A stretch of 19,544 nt of DNA from Candidatus Staskawiczbacteria bacterium (GCA_943357015.1 CALRFZ010000015.1:1-19544), one strand, 5' to 3'. Shown: positions 1 to 9,038, counted from the stretch's first letter. Notes: generated by a model not told the origin, from the sequence alone. Numbers and translations are program-made.

Positions 1-774
1 GAAGAAATCTCTAATATGGCGGAGGATGTTAGGCGGGCTTATGTGTTGGAAAAGCAGGCTAAGGAGGGACTGGAAAAGTTGGATGCCATTAAGAATCAGT
101 TTTTGGCTCAAACTCAGCATGATTTGCGAACTCCGCTGGGTATTATTCGCAATTATTGCGATTTACTGTTGGATGGAACGCTTGGCAGGCAAACTAAAAA
201 AACTTTGGATGTGGCGCGCCGAATTCAGGTTGTGGCGGAAAATAAAATTAAGGATGTTAATAACTTTTTAGATACTACTCAGTTTAAGTTGGGTAAAAAG
301 GTGGTATCATTAACTAAGGGAGTTGTACTAAATGCAATTTTAGATGAAATTATTGTTGATCTTAATCTTCAGGCAACATCAAAAGGAATTTATTTGGAAT
401 TTGAAAAGCCAGAAAAATCTTTAGTAATTTCTGCTGACAGGGAAAAGCTTAAGGCTTCATTATTTAATATTATTGATAATGCTATTAAATATACTGAAAC
501 TGGGGGAGTTAGGATAAAAGTTTTAAGTGATAGTAAATTGGTTAAAATTATTATAACTGATACTGGTATTGGTGTTGCAAAGGAAAAAATTGCTACTCTG
601 TTTGAAACTACTTTTGAAAGAAGCGATGATGCCAAAAAAGCTTCGCCTACTGGCAGAGGAATTGGACTTTATTTATCAAGTCAGATTATTAAGGCTCATA
701 ATGGTAATGTGAGAGTAGAGTCAGATGGTAGAGGCAAAGGGTCGGTATTCTTTATAGAATTACCACTAGAATAA
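1..774 (+). CDS. Sensor histidine kinase, C-terminal part (5' end outside window)
   Basis: The reading frame is open from base 1 and the first ATG (16) has no start signals, so this is the C-terminal part of a longer protein. Counting from that ATG, a dimerisation/phosphoacceptor (HisKA) segment carries the H-box QHDLRTPLG with the phosphorylated His at about residue 35. It is followed by a complete HATPase_c domain: N-box NIIDNAIKYTETGG, G1 box ITDTGIGV and G2 box GRGIGLYLSS. In this family the kinase autophosphorylates on His and passes phosphate to a response regulator, and one follows 91 bases downstream, so a two-component pair is likely. The sensor domain and any membrane segments would lie upstream of the window. 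The family is certain; the stimulus is unknown. Confidence 0.93.
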   Translation, partial: EEISNMAEDVRRAYVLEKQAKEGLEKLDAIKNQFLAQTQHDLRTPLGIIRNYCDLLLDGTLGRQTKKTLDVARRIQVVAENKIKDVNNFLDTTQFKLGKKVVSLTKGVVLNAILDEIIVDLNLQATSKGIYLEFEKPEKSLVISADREKLKASLFNIIDNAIKYTETGGVRIKVLSDSKLVKIIITDTGIGVAKEKIATLFETTFERSDDAKKASPTGRGIGLYLSSQIIKAHNGNVRVESDGRGKGSVFFIELPLE

Positions 775-804
775 AAGGTCGAATAAAAATAAATGGCGAC
801 ACTA

Positions 805-848
805 ATCTACGAATAAACCATTCGAATTTTTGGATATTCTTTGTAGAT
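805..848 (+). other. Imperfect hairpin between kinase and response regulator
   Basis: ATCTACGAATA at 805-815 can pair with TATTC-TTT-GTAGAT at 835-848, with a three-base bulge. It lies in the 91-base gap between the two signalling genes and has no T-tract, so it is not a classical terminator. It might attenuate or process the message; no function can be assigned. Confidence 0.35.
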
Positions 849-865
849 TGGAATTGCCTAATAAA

Positions 866-1234
866 ATGAAAAAAGTATTAATTGTTGAAGATGATAAGGA
901 CTTTTTATGGGTTTTAAAAGAGGGTTTTAATAATCAAGAATTTTCTATTATCTATGCGCAAGACGGTCAGGAAGGTTTGGAAATGGCGCAAAGAGAAAAG
1001 CCAGATTTAGTTATTATTGATATTTCCTTGCCTAAAATAGATGGTATTGAAATGGCCAAATTGATGAAAGAAAGTGGTGTGACGGCCAAAATGATATTTT
1101 TAACTAATTTAAAAGATGACGACCATATTAGTCGGGCAATTACTATTTCAAGCGATGCCGACTATGTAATAAAGTCTGAAATGCATATAAGCGATATTGT
1201 GTCTAGGGTAAGAAACAAATTAGGTTTAGTTTAA
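866..1234 (+). CDS. Single-domain response regulator (CheY-like receiver)
   Basis: The 122-residue product is only a receiver domain. It starts MKKVLIVEDD with the acidic pair that binds Mg2+, has the phospho-acceptor Asp in VIIDISLPKIDG, the switch Thr in IFLTNL and the conserved Lys in VIKSEM. No DNA-binding or output domain follows, so it probably acts by protein contact or as a phosphate relay, receiving phosphate from the kinase just upstream. I chose the ATG at 866 because the receiver fold begins there. An in-frame ATG at 830 would add 12 residues unlike the family and would lie inside a hairpin. No Shine-Dalgarno site is visible at either start. Confidence 0.92.
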   Translation: MKKVLIVEDDKDFLWVLKEGFNNQEFSIIYAQDGQEGLEMAQREKPDLVIIDISLPKIDGIEMAKLMKESGVTAKMIFLTNLKDDDHISRAITISSDADYVIKSEMHISDIVSRVRNKLGLV

Positions 1235-1345
1235 ATAATGCGGTAAAATTTTTAAAAATGCAGTTTATGAAAATAGGCTTTTTTGTAGTTTTGGTCTGAA
1301 GTTTATCAATTTGAACGCAGGGTGATTATTGCAAAAAAACTTTAA

Positions 1346-2104
1346 ATGATTTATGATGATTATGATATGGAAGAAATTTCTCTAAAAGCGCAAGAAATAT
1401 TTTATATTGGGGGGATGGGTATTACCAATAGCTTGTTTTTAACTTTGCTGGTTTCTTTGGTTTTGATGACAACAGCAGTAATTTCTTATAAGCGGGTAAA
1501 ATTAAGCCCTGGGTTTTTTCAATCTGGGGTAGAGATGGGATTTGAATGGCTTTTAGATTTAATGTCGGGAATGCTTGGCGGAGTTAAAAAAGCCGAACAG
1601 TATTTTCCCTTAGTCGCTACAATTTTTATTTTTATTATGATTTCTAATCTTTCTGGAATTTTGCCGGGAGTTGGGTCATTTGTGATTGAAAATGGTGGCA
1701 ATGAGGTTTCGTTATTGCGCGCACCGGCGGCTGACCTAAACTTTACTGTAGCTTTTGCTTTAATTTCGGTGATATTTACCAATATTATTGGTATGATGGC
1801 AGTGGGAGCTTTACCGCATATTAGTAAATTTATAAATTTTTCTAACCCCATCAAGTTTTTTATTGGAATTTTGGAATTGGTTTCGGAATTTGCTAAAATT
1901 CTTTCTTTATCATTTAGGTTATTTGGAAATGTGTTTGCGGGAGAGGTTTTATTGACAATAGTAGCTTTTTTGGCGCCATATGTTATTCCGTTACCATTTA
2001 TGGGATTAGAAATTTTTGTGGGTATGATTCAGGCGTTTGTGTTTGCGATGTTGACCTTGGTGTCTATTGCATTGCATACGGCATTGCACGGAGAAGAGCA
2101 TTAA
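1346..2104 (+). CDS. atpB: F1Fo ATP synthase subunit a
   Basis: This is the membrane subunit that forms the ion half-channels next to the c-ring. The 252-residue protein has several hydrophobic helices. It has the family core around LSLSFRLFGNVFAGE, where Arg191 is the essential arginine facing the c-ring carboxylate, and a C-terminal MIQAFVFAMLTLVSIALH helix. The segment LRAPAADLNFTVAFAL is also typical of subunit a. It opens the atp operon; no atpI or atpZ precedes it. The start at 1346 is the first ATG of the frame; Met8 (1367) is a possible alternative. No SD is visible, and I could not identify a convincing operon promoter in the 111 bases upstream. Confidence 0.96.
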   Translation: MIYDDYDMEEISLKAQEIFYIGGMGITNSLFLTLLVSLVLMTTAVISYKRVKLSPGFFQSGVEMGFEWLLDLMSGMLGGVKKAEQYFPLVATIFIFIMISNLSGILPGVGSFVIENGGNEVSLLRAPAADLNFTVAFALISVIFTNIIGMMAVGALPHISKFINFSNPIKFFIGILELVSEFAKILSLSFRLFGNVFAGEVLLTIVAFLAPYVIPLPFMGLEIFVGMIQAFVFAMLTLVSIALHTALHGEEH

Positions 2105-2119
2105 TAAATAATAAATTGT

Positions 2120-2433
<314 letters not shown>

Positions 2434-2450
2434 ATTGCCTTAGTGAACAT

Positions 2451-2542
2451 AGTTTGTAGAGAATAGTGAGTAGTTTGTAGAATTGAATAAAATATTTTAA
2501 TTCAATAAAAAACTACCCACTACCAACTACTAACTACCAACT
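2451..2542. repeat. Large imperfect inverted repeat (TAG-TTTGTAG / AACTACC) in atpE-atpF gap
   Basis: Bases 2451-2480 (units like AGTTTGTAG) are an imperfect inverted copy of 2511-2542 (units AACTACC, CCAACTACT). The arms are separated by a second inverted pair, AATTGAATA / AATTCAATA. Nearly the whole intergenic gap would fold as one long hairpin in the transcript. A related AACTACT-type block lies before tgt at 10082-10120. Confidence 0.6.
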
Positions 2543-2547
2543 AGAAG

Positions 2548-3054
2548 ATGGAGGGAAATGTTTTTGAACAACTTGGGCTAAATTGGAAGCTGTTTTTAAG
2601 TCAAGCAGTGAATTTTTTTATACTTTTAATCGTCTTGAGGTTTTTTGTTTATAAGCCACTATTGGCAATTATTAAAAAGAGAAATGAAAGAATTCAAGAA
2701 GGTTTGCAAAAAGCAGAAACGGCGGATTTAAGGCTAAAAGAAGTGGATGAAATTGCCAAAAACCATTTAAAAAAAGCTGATCAGGAATCTATTGAGATAA
2801 TAAAAAATACTCAACAAAAAGCCAAAGAATTAGCTGAAAGTTTGCAAAACAAGGCTGAAGCTTACCACAAAGAATTGTTAGACCAAGCTAAACTGGAATA
2901 TCAAAAACAGCAAGAACAAGCTCAGCAATTAGTGTTTTTGCAGGCTTTAGAATTAGTTAAAAAAACAATTGTCAAAACTGTGCAGTTAGACCCCAAGCAC
3001 ATTGACGATGCGATGGTTAAAAAAGCTATAACTTACATAAAAGATGAAATATAG
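2548..3054 (+). CDS. atpF: F1Fo ATP synthase subunit b
   Basis: This is the peripheral-stalk subunit. The 168 residues have one N-terminal membrane helix (about 15-37, SQAVNFFILLIVLRFFVYKP) followed by a long charged, heptad-like helix rich in Lys, Glu, Gln and Ala. This is the classic b layout, with normal length and normal position after atpE. Its 3' end overlaps atpH by 11 bases, which suggests translational coupling. Confidence 0.94.
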   Translation: MEGNVFEQLGLNWKLFLSQAVNFFILLIVLRFFVYKPLLAIIKKRNERIQEGLQKAETADLRLKEVDEIAKNHLKKADQESIEIIKNTQQKAKELAESLQNKAEAYHKELLDQAKLEYQKQQEQAQQLVFLQALELVKKTIVKTVQLDPKHIDDAMVKKAITYIKDEI

Positions 3055-3415
3055 CATAAAAATATACGCCAATGCTTTAGTGGATTTGCTTTTGGATAAA
3101 AAAGCTGATGGCCAAAAAATTGCGAAGAATTTTTTAAAGCTTTTGCAAAAAAATGGCGATTTAAAAAAAGGCAGTAAAATTATTTTACAGGCGCAAGGCT
3201 TACTTTTAAAAAAAACTGGCAATAAAATGGTGGTGATAGAGTCGGCCAGAAAAATTGATAACACAAATTTTATTAAAAGTTTTACTAAAAAAGGTGATAT
3301 TGTTAAAGAAAAAATTAATCCTAAATTAATTGCGGGAATTAAAGTAATAGTTGATTTTCAAAAACAGTTTGATAATTCATTAGCGGAAAAACTGAGTCAA
3401 ATTAAAAATTTTTAA
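3044..3415 (+). CDS. atpH: F1Fo ATP synthase subunit delta, short form
   Basis: Delta links the peripheral stalk to the top of the F1 head. The product is only 123 residues against roughly 175-180 in typical bacteria. The start (YANALVDLLL) resembles the usual YAKALFELA N-terminus, and the end (INPKLIAGIKVIVDFQKQFD followed by S-x3-KL) matches the conserved C-terminal strand-and-helix motif. Much of the helical N-terminal domain and linker therefore seems missing or shortened. Position between atpF and atpA, an 11-base overlap with atpF and a four-base gap to atpA support the identity. The frame is intact, so it is a compact form and not a pseudogene. Confidence 0.85.
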   Translation: MKYSIKIYANALVDLLLDKKADGQKIAKNFLKLLQKNGDLKKGSKIILQAQGLLLKKTGNKMVVIESARKIDNTNFIKSFTKKGDIVKEKINPKLIAGIKVIVDFQKQFDNSLAEKLSQIKNF

Positions 3416-3419
3416 AAAT

Positions 3420-4955
3420 ATGAGTCAAGAAATTATAGAAAAAATAAAACAGGCCATAGAAGGTTTTGCCGATGATCCTAAATGGGAAGAAATTGGCACG
3501 GTTACAGAAGTGGGAGATGGAATTATTAAAATTTCTGGGCTGGCTCGTGTGCAAAGTCAAGAAGTTTTGGAAATTGAATCTACTTCCGCCAAAGGTTCTG
3601 AATTTACAAGGGCTGTGGTTTTAAACCTTGAAGAAGATTCAGTGGGAGCTTTAGTTTTGGGCGATTTTTTGTCAATTAAAGCGGGGGATACCGTAAAAAG
3701 AACCAAACAATTATTGTCTATTCCAGTTGGAGATCAACTGCTTGGCAGAGTAATTGATCCATTTGGTAATCCTTTAGACGGCAAGGGACCATTATTTTTA
3801 GCTAAAGATAAAATTCAATATAATTTTTTAGAAAACGACGCTCCAAATGTTTTGGCGCGCGAATCTGTTGGCTATCCGTTGCATACTGGTATTAAAGCGA
3901 TTGATGCAATGATTCCAATTGGGCGAGGTCAAAGAGAATTAATTATTGGAGACCGTGGAACTGGAAAAACCGCTATTGCTTTGGATATGATTATTAATCA
4001 GGCACAGTCTTCTGATAAACCTGTAATTTCTATTTATGTGGCAATTGGCCAAAAAGAATCTAAAATTGCTAAAATTGTTGAAACTTTAAAAAATAATAAT
4101 GCTTTTGCTAATACCGTGGTAGTTTCTGCTCCCGCTTCTAGTCCAGCCTCTAGTTGGTATTTGGCGCCTTTTGCGGGGACAGCCGTGGGTGAATATTTTC
4201 GCGATAAAGGTCAAGATGCTTTGATTATTTATGATGATTTATCAAAGCACGCTTGGTCATATCGGCAAATTTCGCTTTTATTGAGAAGGCCACCTGGAAG
4301 AGAAGCGTATCCGGGAGATGTATTTTATTTACATTCAAGGTTATTGGAACGCTCTGCCAAATTATCCAAAGAAAATGGCGGGGGTTCTTTAACGGCAATT
4401 CCAATTATTGAAACTCAATTGGGCGATGGTACGGCTTACATTCCTACCAATGTTATTTCTATTACTGATGGGCAAATTTATTTAGAGAGTGATTTATTTT
4501 ATCAAGGCACAAGACCTGCGGTAAACGTAGGGTTGTCGGTTTCTCGAGTGGGTTCATCGGCACAAACCAAAGCGATGAAAAAAGTGGCAGGTAAACTAAG
4601 ATTGGAGTTGGCGCAGTTTAGAGAATTACAAACCTTTGTGCAGTTTGCCAGCGATGTTGACCCTGTTACCAAAGAAAGAATTCATAAGGGGCGAATTATG
4701 ACCGAGGTTTTAAAGCAGTCTGATTTAAACCCGTTTCCATTTGAAAAACAGGTAATTGTAATTTATGCGGCGCTTAACGGATATTTTAATAAATTTTTGC
4801 CAGAAGAAATTCAAAAAATTGAAGCAAAATTTTTAGAATACGTGCAAGACTTGCATAGCAAACTACTTGATTCGTTAAAAAAAGAACGAGCCATTACCGA
4901 TGAAATTGAAAAAGAATTAAAAGAGGTGATTGTGAAATTTGTGGAAAGTATATAA
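3420..4955 (+). CDS. atpA: F1Fo ATP synthase subunit alpha
   Basis: This is the non-catalytic nucleotide-binding subunit of the F1 hexamer. The 511 residues include the P-loop GDRGTGKT (177-184), the Walker B region LIIYDDLSKHAWSYRQ, the signature LLLRRPPGREAYPGDVFYLH, and the arginine finger Arg376 in GLSVSRVGSS. The P-loop differs from the usual GDRQTGKT by Gly for Gln. A short insert, SAKGS (56-60), lies in the N-terminal beta-barrel; its DNA is shared with tgt. It starts four bases after atpH. The 3' end is followed by a terminator that serves the antisense gene, so whether transcription continues smoothly into atpG is uncertain. Confidence 0.97.
   Translation: MSQEIIEKIKQAIEGFADDPKWEEIGTVTEVGDGIIKISGLARVQSQEVLEIESTSAKGSEFTRAVVLNLEEDSVGALVLGDFLSIKAGDTVKRTKQLLSIPVGDQLLGRVIDPFGNPLDGKGPLFLAKDKIQYNFLENDAPNVLARESVGYPLHTGIKAIDAMIPIGRGQRELIIGDRGTGKTAIALDMIINQAQSSDKPVISIYVAIGQKESKIAKIVETLKNNNAFANTVVVSAPASSPASSWYLAPFAGTAVGEYFRDKGQDALIIYDDLSKHAWSYRQISLLLRRPPGREAYPGDVFYLHSRLLERSAKLSKENGGGSLTAIPIIETQLGDGTAYIPTNVISITDGQIYLESDLFYQGTRPAVNVGLSVSRVGSSAQTKAMKKVAGKLRLELAQFRELQTFVQFASDVDPVTKERIHKGRIMTEVLKQSDLNPFPFEKQVIVIYAALNGYFNKFLPEEIQKIEAKFLEYVQDLHSKLLDSLKKERAITDEIEKELKEVIVKFVESI
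3585..3600 (+). repeat. 16-base in-frame repeat (copy 1, in atpA)
   Basis: TCCGCCAAAGGTTCTG occurs here and again, identical and in the same reading frame, inside tgt at 10786-10801. In both genes it encodes SAKGS in a surface-loop position where other bacterial homologues are shorter, as judged from memory of the families. Confidence 0.55.
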
Positions 4956-4967
4956 AAATTAAAGTAT

Positions 4968-5004
4968 AAAAAAACCTCCTACAGTCGTGACCGTAAAAGG
5001 TTTT
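4968..5004 (-). terminator. Rho-independent terminator of the antisense gene in the atp operon
   Basis: Read on the minus strand, AAAACCT pairs with AGGTTTT around an inner hairpin (TACGGTC / GACTGTA) and is followed by a run of T. It lies 15 bases after the stop of the minus-strand gene. On the plus strand it also forms a stem but has only a weak T-tract. Confidence 0.7.
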
Positions 5005-5018
5005 AGCTGGGAAAATTT

Positions 5019-5270
5019 TTAGTTTTCCAGCTCATCCATTTTTTTGCAAATTACGTCAACTGTGGCAGATACCACGCTTGAAATTTTGCGGTTTGTATAT
5101 CCCAGTTGCTTCATTCGGTCAAGATGACCGTCAATTACCATATACTTAATAACCAGTAGTGACAACTGTTCAAAGGCATATTCGACGCCTTTTTCCGCTA
5201 TCATTGCGTGAAAATTACGCTTTAACGACTTAATTGCCTCATTTTCTTCCAGACGGTCTTTTTTGCTCAT
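5019..5270 (-). CDS. Orphan helical protein encoded antisense inside the atp operon
   Basis: I do not recognise this 83-residue protein. It is soluble, charged and probably all-helical (KGVEYAFEQLSLLVIKYMV, then TNRKISSVVSATVDVICKKM), with no signal peptide or metal motif. The start at 5270 is chosen for three reasons. A GGAG Shine-Dalgarno sits six bases upstream. A consensus promoter (5328-5356) would start transcription near 5321. A longer frame from 5339 would begin upstream of that start point. It is transcribed against atpA and atpG, with its own promoter and terminator. Its codons are less AT-rich than the flanking atp genes, which suggests recent acquisition. Function is unknown; a regulatory or addiction-type small protein is possible but unsupported. 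Confidence 0.78.
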   Translation of the reverse strand: MSKKDRLEENEAIKSLKRNFHAMIAEKGVEYAFEQLSLLVIKYMVIDGHLDRMKQLGYTNRKISSVVSATVDVICKKMDELEN

Positions 5271-5327
5271 AGAATGCTCCAGAAGCTGGATAAGCTTTAG
5301 TGAATTATCAAGGTTCAACACAGTTAA

Positions 5328-5356
5328 AATATAATACATAAGAAAAATTTTGTCAA
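5328..5356 (-). promoter_or_regulatory. Sigma70-type promoter of the antisense gene
   Basis: On the minus strand TTGACA (5356-5351) is separated by exactly 17 bases from TATATT (5333-5328). The -35 box abuts the atpG start codon at 5357. The predicted start near 5321 gives a leader of about 50 bases that includes a small AAGCT/AGCTT hairpin and the GGAG ribosome site. Confidence 0.8.
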
Positions 5357-6301
5357 ATGGAAACGGTTCAAAATCTTAAAAAACGCTTAAAGTCTATTGG
5401 TAATATTAATAAAATTACCAAGGCTATGGAGCTGGTGGCAGCGACCAAAATGAGAAAAAGCCAAGAAATTGCGCTAGCTTCGCGTCCGTATGCGTTTGCG
5501 GTGATGGATTTATTGGCTAACGTTTCAATGCTAGCCAAAAAAGATTTGCCAGAGCTTTTAGTAAAACGCAAGGTAAATAAAGTACTTTTTGTTTTGGTGG
5601 CTTCGGATAAAGGTTTGGCGGGCGCGTTTAATAGTTCAGTATTTAAAAAGTTTGAGAGCTTTTTAAAACATAATAAAGAAAAGTATCAGGATGAAAAGGT
5701 ATTTTTAGCAGTAGGAGAAAAGTCTAATCATTATTTATTGAAAAAGGGTTTGACGGTAGTTAAAAAATTTGTGCAAGTAGGAGATTTTGTTACGCCAGAG
5801 CAAGTAAAGCCATTATCGGATTTTATAGTTCAGGGTTATTTAAATAATGATTGGGATAAAGTGATTATTTTTTCAACCCATTTTCGTTCTGCCTTAAAGC
5901 AAGAATCCTTAACGCGCGAAGTTTTACCCATTACATTTGAATCATTACAAGAAACAGTTAAGGAAATTATGCCCGATAAAGGAAAATTTGCTGAAATTGC
6001 AAAAGAGCAGAATATTTCTTTTATTCCAAATAAAGAAAAATTAAATGAATATTTAATTGAGCCATCAGCCAAGAAAGTCTTAGAAGACTTAGCTTACCAT
6101 TTATTTTTTATGCAAATGTACCATTTAATTTTAGAAGCTAATGCATCCGAACATTCCGCTCGCCGAATGGCAATGAAAACCGCTTCTGATAATGCTAAGG
6201 ATTTGGGACAAGCTTTGAATTTGCAATACAATAAAGTTCGGCAAGGCGCAATTACCAGTCAAATCATTGAAATTATTGCCGGATCAGAGGCGTTAAATTA
6301 A
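5357..6301 (+). CDS. atpG: F1Fo ATP synthase subunit gamma
   Basis: Gamma is the central rotor shaft of F1. The 314-residue protein has the diagnostic N-terminal helix LKKRLKSIGNINKITKAMEL with VAATKMRKSQ. It also has the C-terminal helix SEHSARRMAMKTASDNAKDL with LQYNKVRQGAITSQI, the region that turns inside the alpha-beta hexamer. The middle (FVLVASDKGLAGAFNSSVF) is the conserved Rossmann-like core. Length is slightly above the usual 285-300. It is separated from atpA by 401 bases holding the antisense gene, and no clear plus-strand promoter was found for it, so it probably depends on readthrough from atpA. Confidence 0.96.
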   Translation: METVQNLKKRLKSIGNINKITKAMELVAATKMRKSQEIALASRPYAFAVMDLLANVSMLAKKDLPELLVKRKVNKVLFVLVASDKGLAGAFNSSVFKKFESFLKHNKEKYQDEKVFLAVGEKSNHYLLKKGLTVVKKFVQVGDFVTPEQVKPLSDFIVQGYLNNDWDKVIIFSTHFRSALKQESLTREVLPITFESLQETVKEIMPDKGKFAEIAKEQNISFIPNKEKLNEYLIEPSAKKVLEDLAYHLFFMQMYHLILEANASEHSARRMAMKTASDNAKDLGQALNLQYNKVRQGAITSQIIEIIAGSEALN

Positions 6302-6346
6302 TTTTAAAATCAAAACATTATTTAAAAATTACAAAATTAAAAGTAA

Positions 6347-7783
<1,437 letters not shown>

Positions 7784-7796
7784 TTTCTTAATTTGA

Positions 7797-7924
7797 AATT
7801 TGAAATTTACAATTTGAAATCAATATTAAAATATCTGGATATGTGAATTTGAAAACACATTTTCAATATTTTAAATTTAATTATTTCAAATTGATTTCAA
7901 ATTTCAAATTGTAAATTTCAAATT
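7797..7924. repeat. 24-bp perfect inverted repeat in atpD-atpC gap
   Basis: Bases 7797-7820 are the exact reverse complement of 7901-7924. The arms are built from AATTTGAAATTT-type units, with an 80-base spacer that holds further A/T-rich partial palindromes. The arms fill nearly all of the gap before atpC. In the transcript it would form a large hairpin ending six bases before the atpC start codon. Confidence 0.75.
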
Positions 7925-7930
7925 CACAAT

Positions 7931-8170
7931 ATGAAGCTTTCTATTTATTTATTAAAAAAAATCTTATTTGCCGGCGAGGCTAGTCTTTTAAATTGCAAAA
8001 CTTCGATGGGAGAAATTACGGTGCTTGATAATCACGAACATTTTATTGGAGTTTTAACTGCCGGAGCGATTAAAGTGATTGATGATAAAAAACAGGAACA
8101 TTTTTTTGATGTAAAATCTGGATTTTTAGAAGTTCGTCAGGGCAATGAAGTCCGTTGTATTATTCAGTAG
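7931..8170 (+). CDS. atpC: F1Fo ATP synthase subunit epsilon, beta-sandwich only
   Basis: Epsilon sits at the foot of the rotor shaft. This 79-residue product covers the N-terminal beta-sandwich: LNCKTSMGEITVLDNHEHFIG is the diagnostic region, followed by FDVKSGFLEVRQGNEVRCII. It then stops, with none of the two C-terminal helices (about 45-50 residues) that inhibit ATP hydrolysis in other bacteria. A terminator follows at once, so the missing part is not downstream in another frame. It closes the atp operon. Loss of the inhibitory domain is known in some lineages; here it implies different control of ATP hydrolysis. Confidence 0.88.
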   Translation: MKLSIYLLKKILFAGEASLLNCKTSMGEITVLDNHEHFIGVLTAGAIKVIDDKKQEHFFDVKSGFLEVRQGNEVRCIIQ

Positions 8171-8179
8171 TATTTAGTC

Positions 8180-8206
8180 AGCCGATTATGTTACTCGGTT
8201 TTTTTT
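8180..8206 (+). terminator. Terminator of the atp operon
   Basis: AGCCGA pairs with TCGGTT (one G-T pair) around a nine-base loop and runs into eight T. It begins ten bases after the atpC stop codon. Confidence 0.75.
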
Positions 8207-8290
8207 GTAAAGTGGAATTAAAATAGTTATAGTTTTGCAGGAAAAGTTTTTAATCATCGCTTAGTAAATTTCATTGTTTGAATGTAAAAG

Positions 8291-8319
8291 TTCTCACAGA
8301 TTGTAAAAAATGTTATACT
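8291..8319 (+). promoter_or_regulatory. Promoter upstream of the bPH2 membrane protein gene
   Basis: TTCTCA (8291-8296) is followed after 17 bases by TATACT (8314-8319), with a TG one base upstream making an extended -10. The predicted start near 8326 gives a leader of about 33 bases. Confidence 0.6.
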
Positions 8320-8358
8320 GAAAGTGTAAAGTGTTAGTATTAAAAAAATACTGAATAT

Positions 8359-8898
8359 ATGATTGAAGAAGATGTAAAAACTTATTACCCGCTTGGACAA
8401 AAAACTTTGATAATGTGTATTTTGAAAAAAAGTGGCATTTTTTTTGTATTTTTTGCAATTTTATTTATCGGATTATTTTTCTTGGATAATGTATCCAATA
8501 AATATCTTGATACAGCAGTAAGTGTGATTGTTGTTTACGTATCTTTTTTGCTTTTTTCTGGATTGTTGGTATTTTTTTTGGGCTGGTTACAATATTATCG
8601 CTATGGAATTTTTATCGGTCAAAAACATTTACAGATTAAGAGAGGATTGTTTTCTACTGAACAAATTGGTGTTGCCTATAAACGAATTCGTGACGTGAAA
8701 ATAAAAAGAAATATTGTAGATCAGTTACTTGGCACAAGTGATCTTGTGGTAGTGCTTTCTGATTTTGAAGATGAGAATCCAGCATCAGATCAATCATTAA
8801 TTTTTTTACCTTCTTTAGACCAAAAAATCGCCACAGAAATTCAGGATAATATCCTTAAAAGATCAGTGGTTGAACAAATTGATATTGTGGATCGTTAA
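8359..8898 (+). CDS. Bacterial PH-domain (bPH2/YdbS-like) membrane protein
   Basis: The 179-residue protein has a short cytoplasmic N-terminus, two membrane helices (about 25-42 and 54-76) and a C-terminal beta-rich domain. The segment YYRYGIFIGQKHLQIKRGLF, then YKRIRDVKIKRNIVDQLLGT, fits the bacterial PH domain family PF03703, where the strand pattern 'e-x-L-x-I-x-x-G' and 'I-R-D-V' is typical. It is a single-gene unit between its own extended -10 promoter and a strong terminator. The family's biochemical role is poorly defined; envelope function is likely. The domain call rests on sequence pattern only. Confidence 0.72.
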   Translation: MIEEDVKTYYPLGQKTLIMCILKKSGIFFVFFAILFIGLFFLDNVSNKYLDTAVSVIVVYVSFLLFSGLLVFFLGWLQYYRYGIFIGQKHLQIKRGLFSTEQIGVAYKRIRDVKIKRNIVDQLLGTSDLVVVLSDFEDENPASDQSLIFLPSLDQKIATEIQDNILKRSVVEQIDIVDR

Positions 8899-8919
8899 AT
8901 TATTTTTAATCCAAGAAGC

Positions 8920-8969
8920 TTAAAAAGTCCCCAAAAAATCACGGCTGTGAGAATTTGGGGACTTTTTAA
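8920..8969. terminator. Strong bidirectional terminator
   Basis: A 16-bp perfect inverted repeat (8920-8935 with 8954-8969) contains AAAAAGTCCCCAAA and its complement. A nested TCAC-ggct-GTGA hairpin lies in the loop. A-runs on one side and T-runs on the other let it act on both strands. Confidence 0.85.
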
Positions 8970-8993
8970 ATTATTTTTTCAAAGAATATCGCA

Positions 8994-9025
8994 ACAAAAA
9001 AAACGGCTTTCGCCGTTTTTTTTGT
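8994..9025. terminator. Bidirectional terminator, downstream of the zinc-ribbon gene
   Basis: A 14-bp perfect stem with a four-base TTTC loop has a GGC/GCC top, eight A on the left and eight T on the right. On the minus strand it lies just after the stop codon of the zinc-ribbon gene. Confidence 0.85.
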
Positions 9026-9038
9026 GACAAACTGCTAA

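Noticed and set aside
5271..5339. Longer start (MYYILTV...) for the antisense gene in the atp operon
   Set aside because: That start lies upstream of the predicted transcription start near 5321 and overlaps the -10 region, while the ATG at 5270 has a well-placed GGAG.
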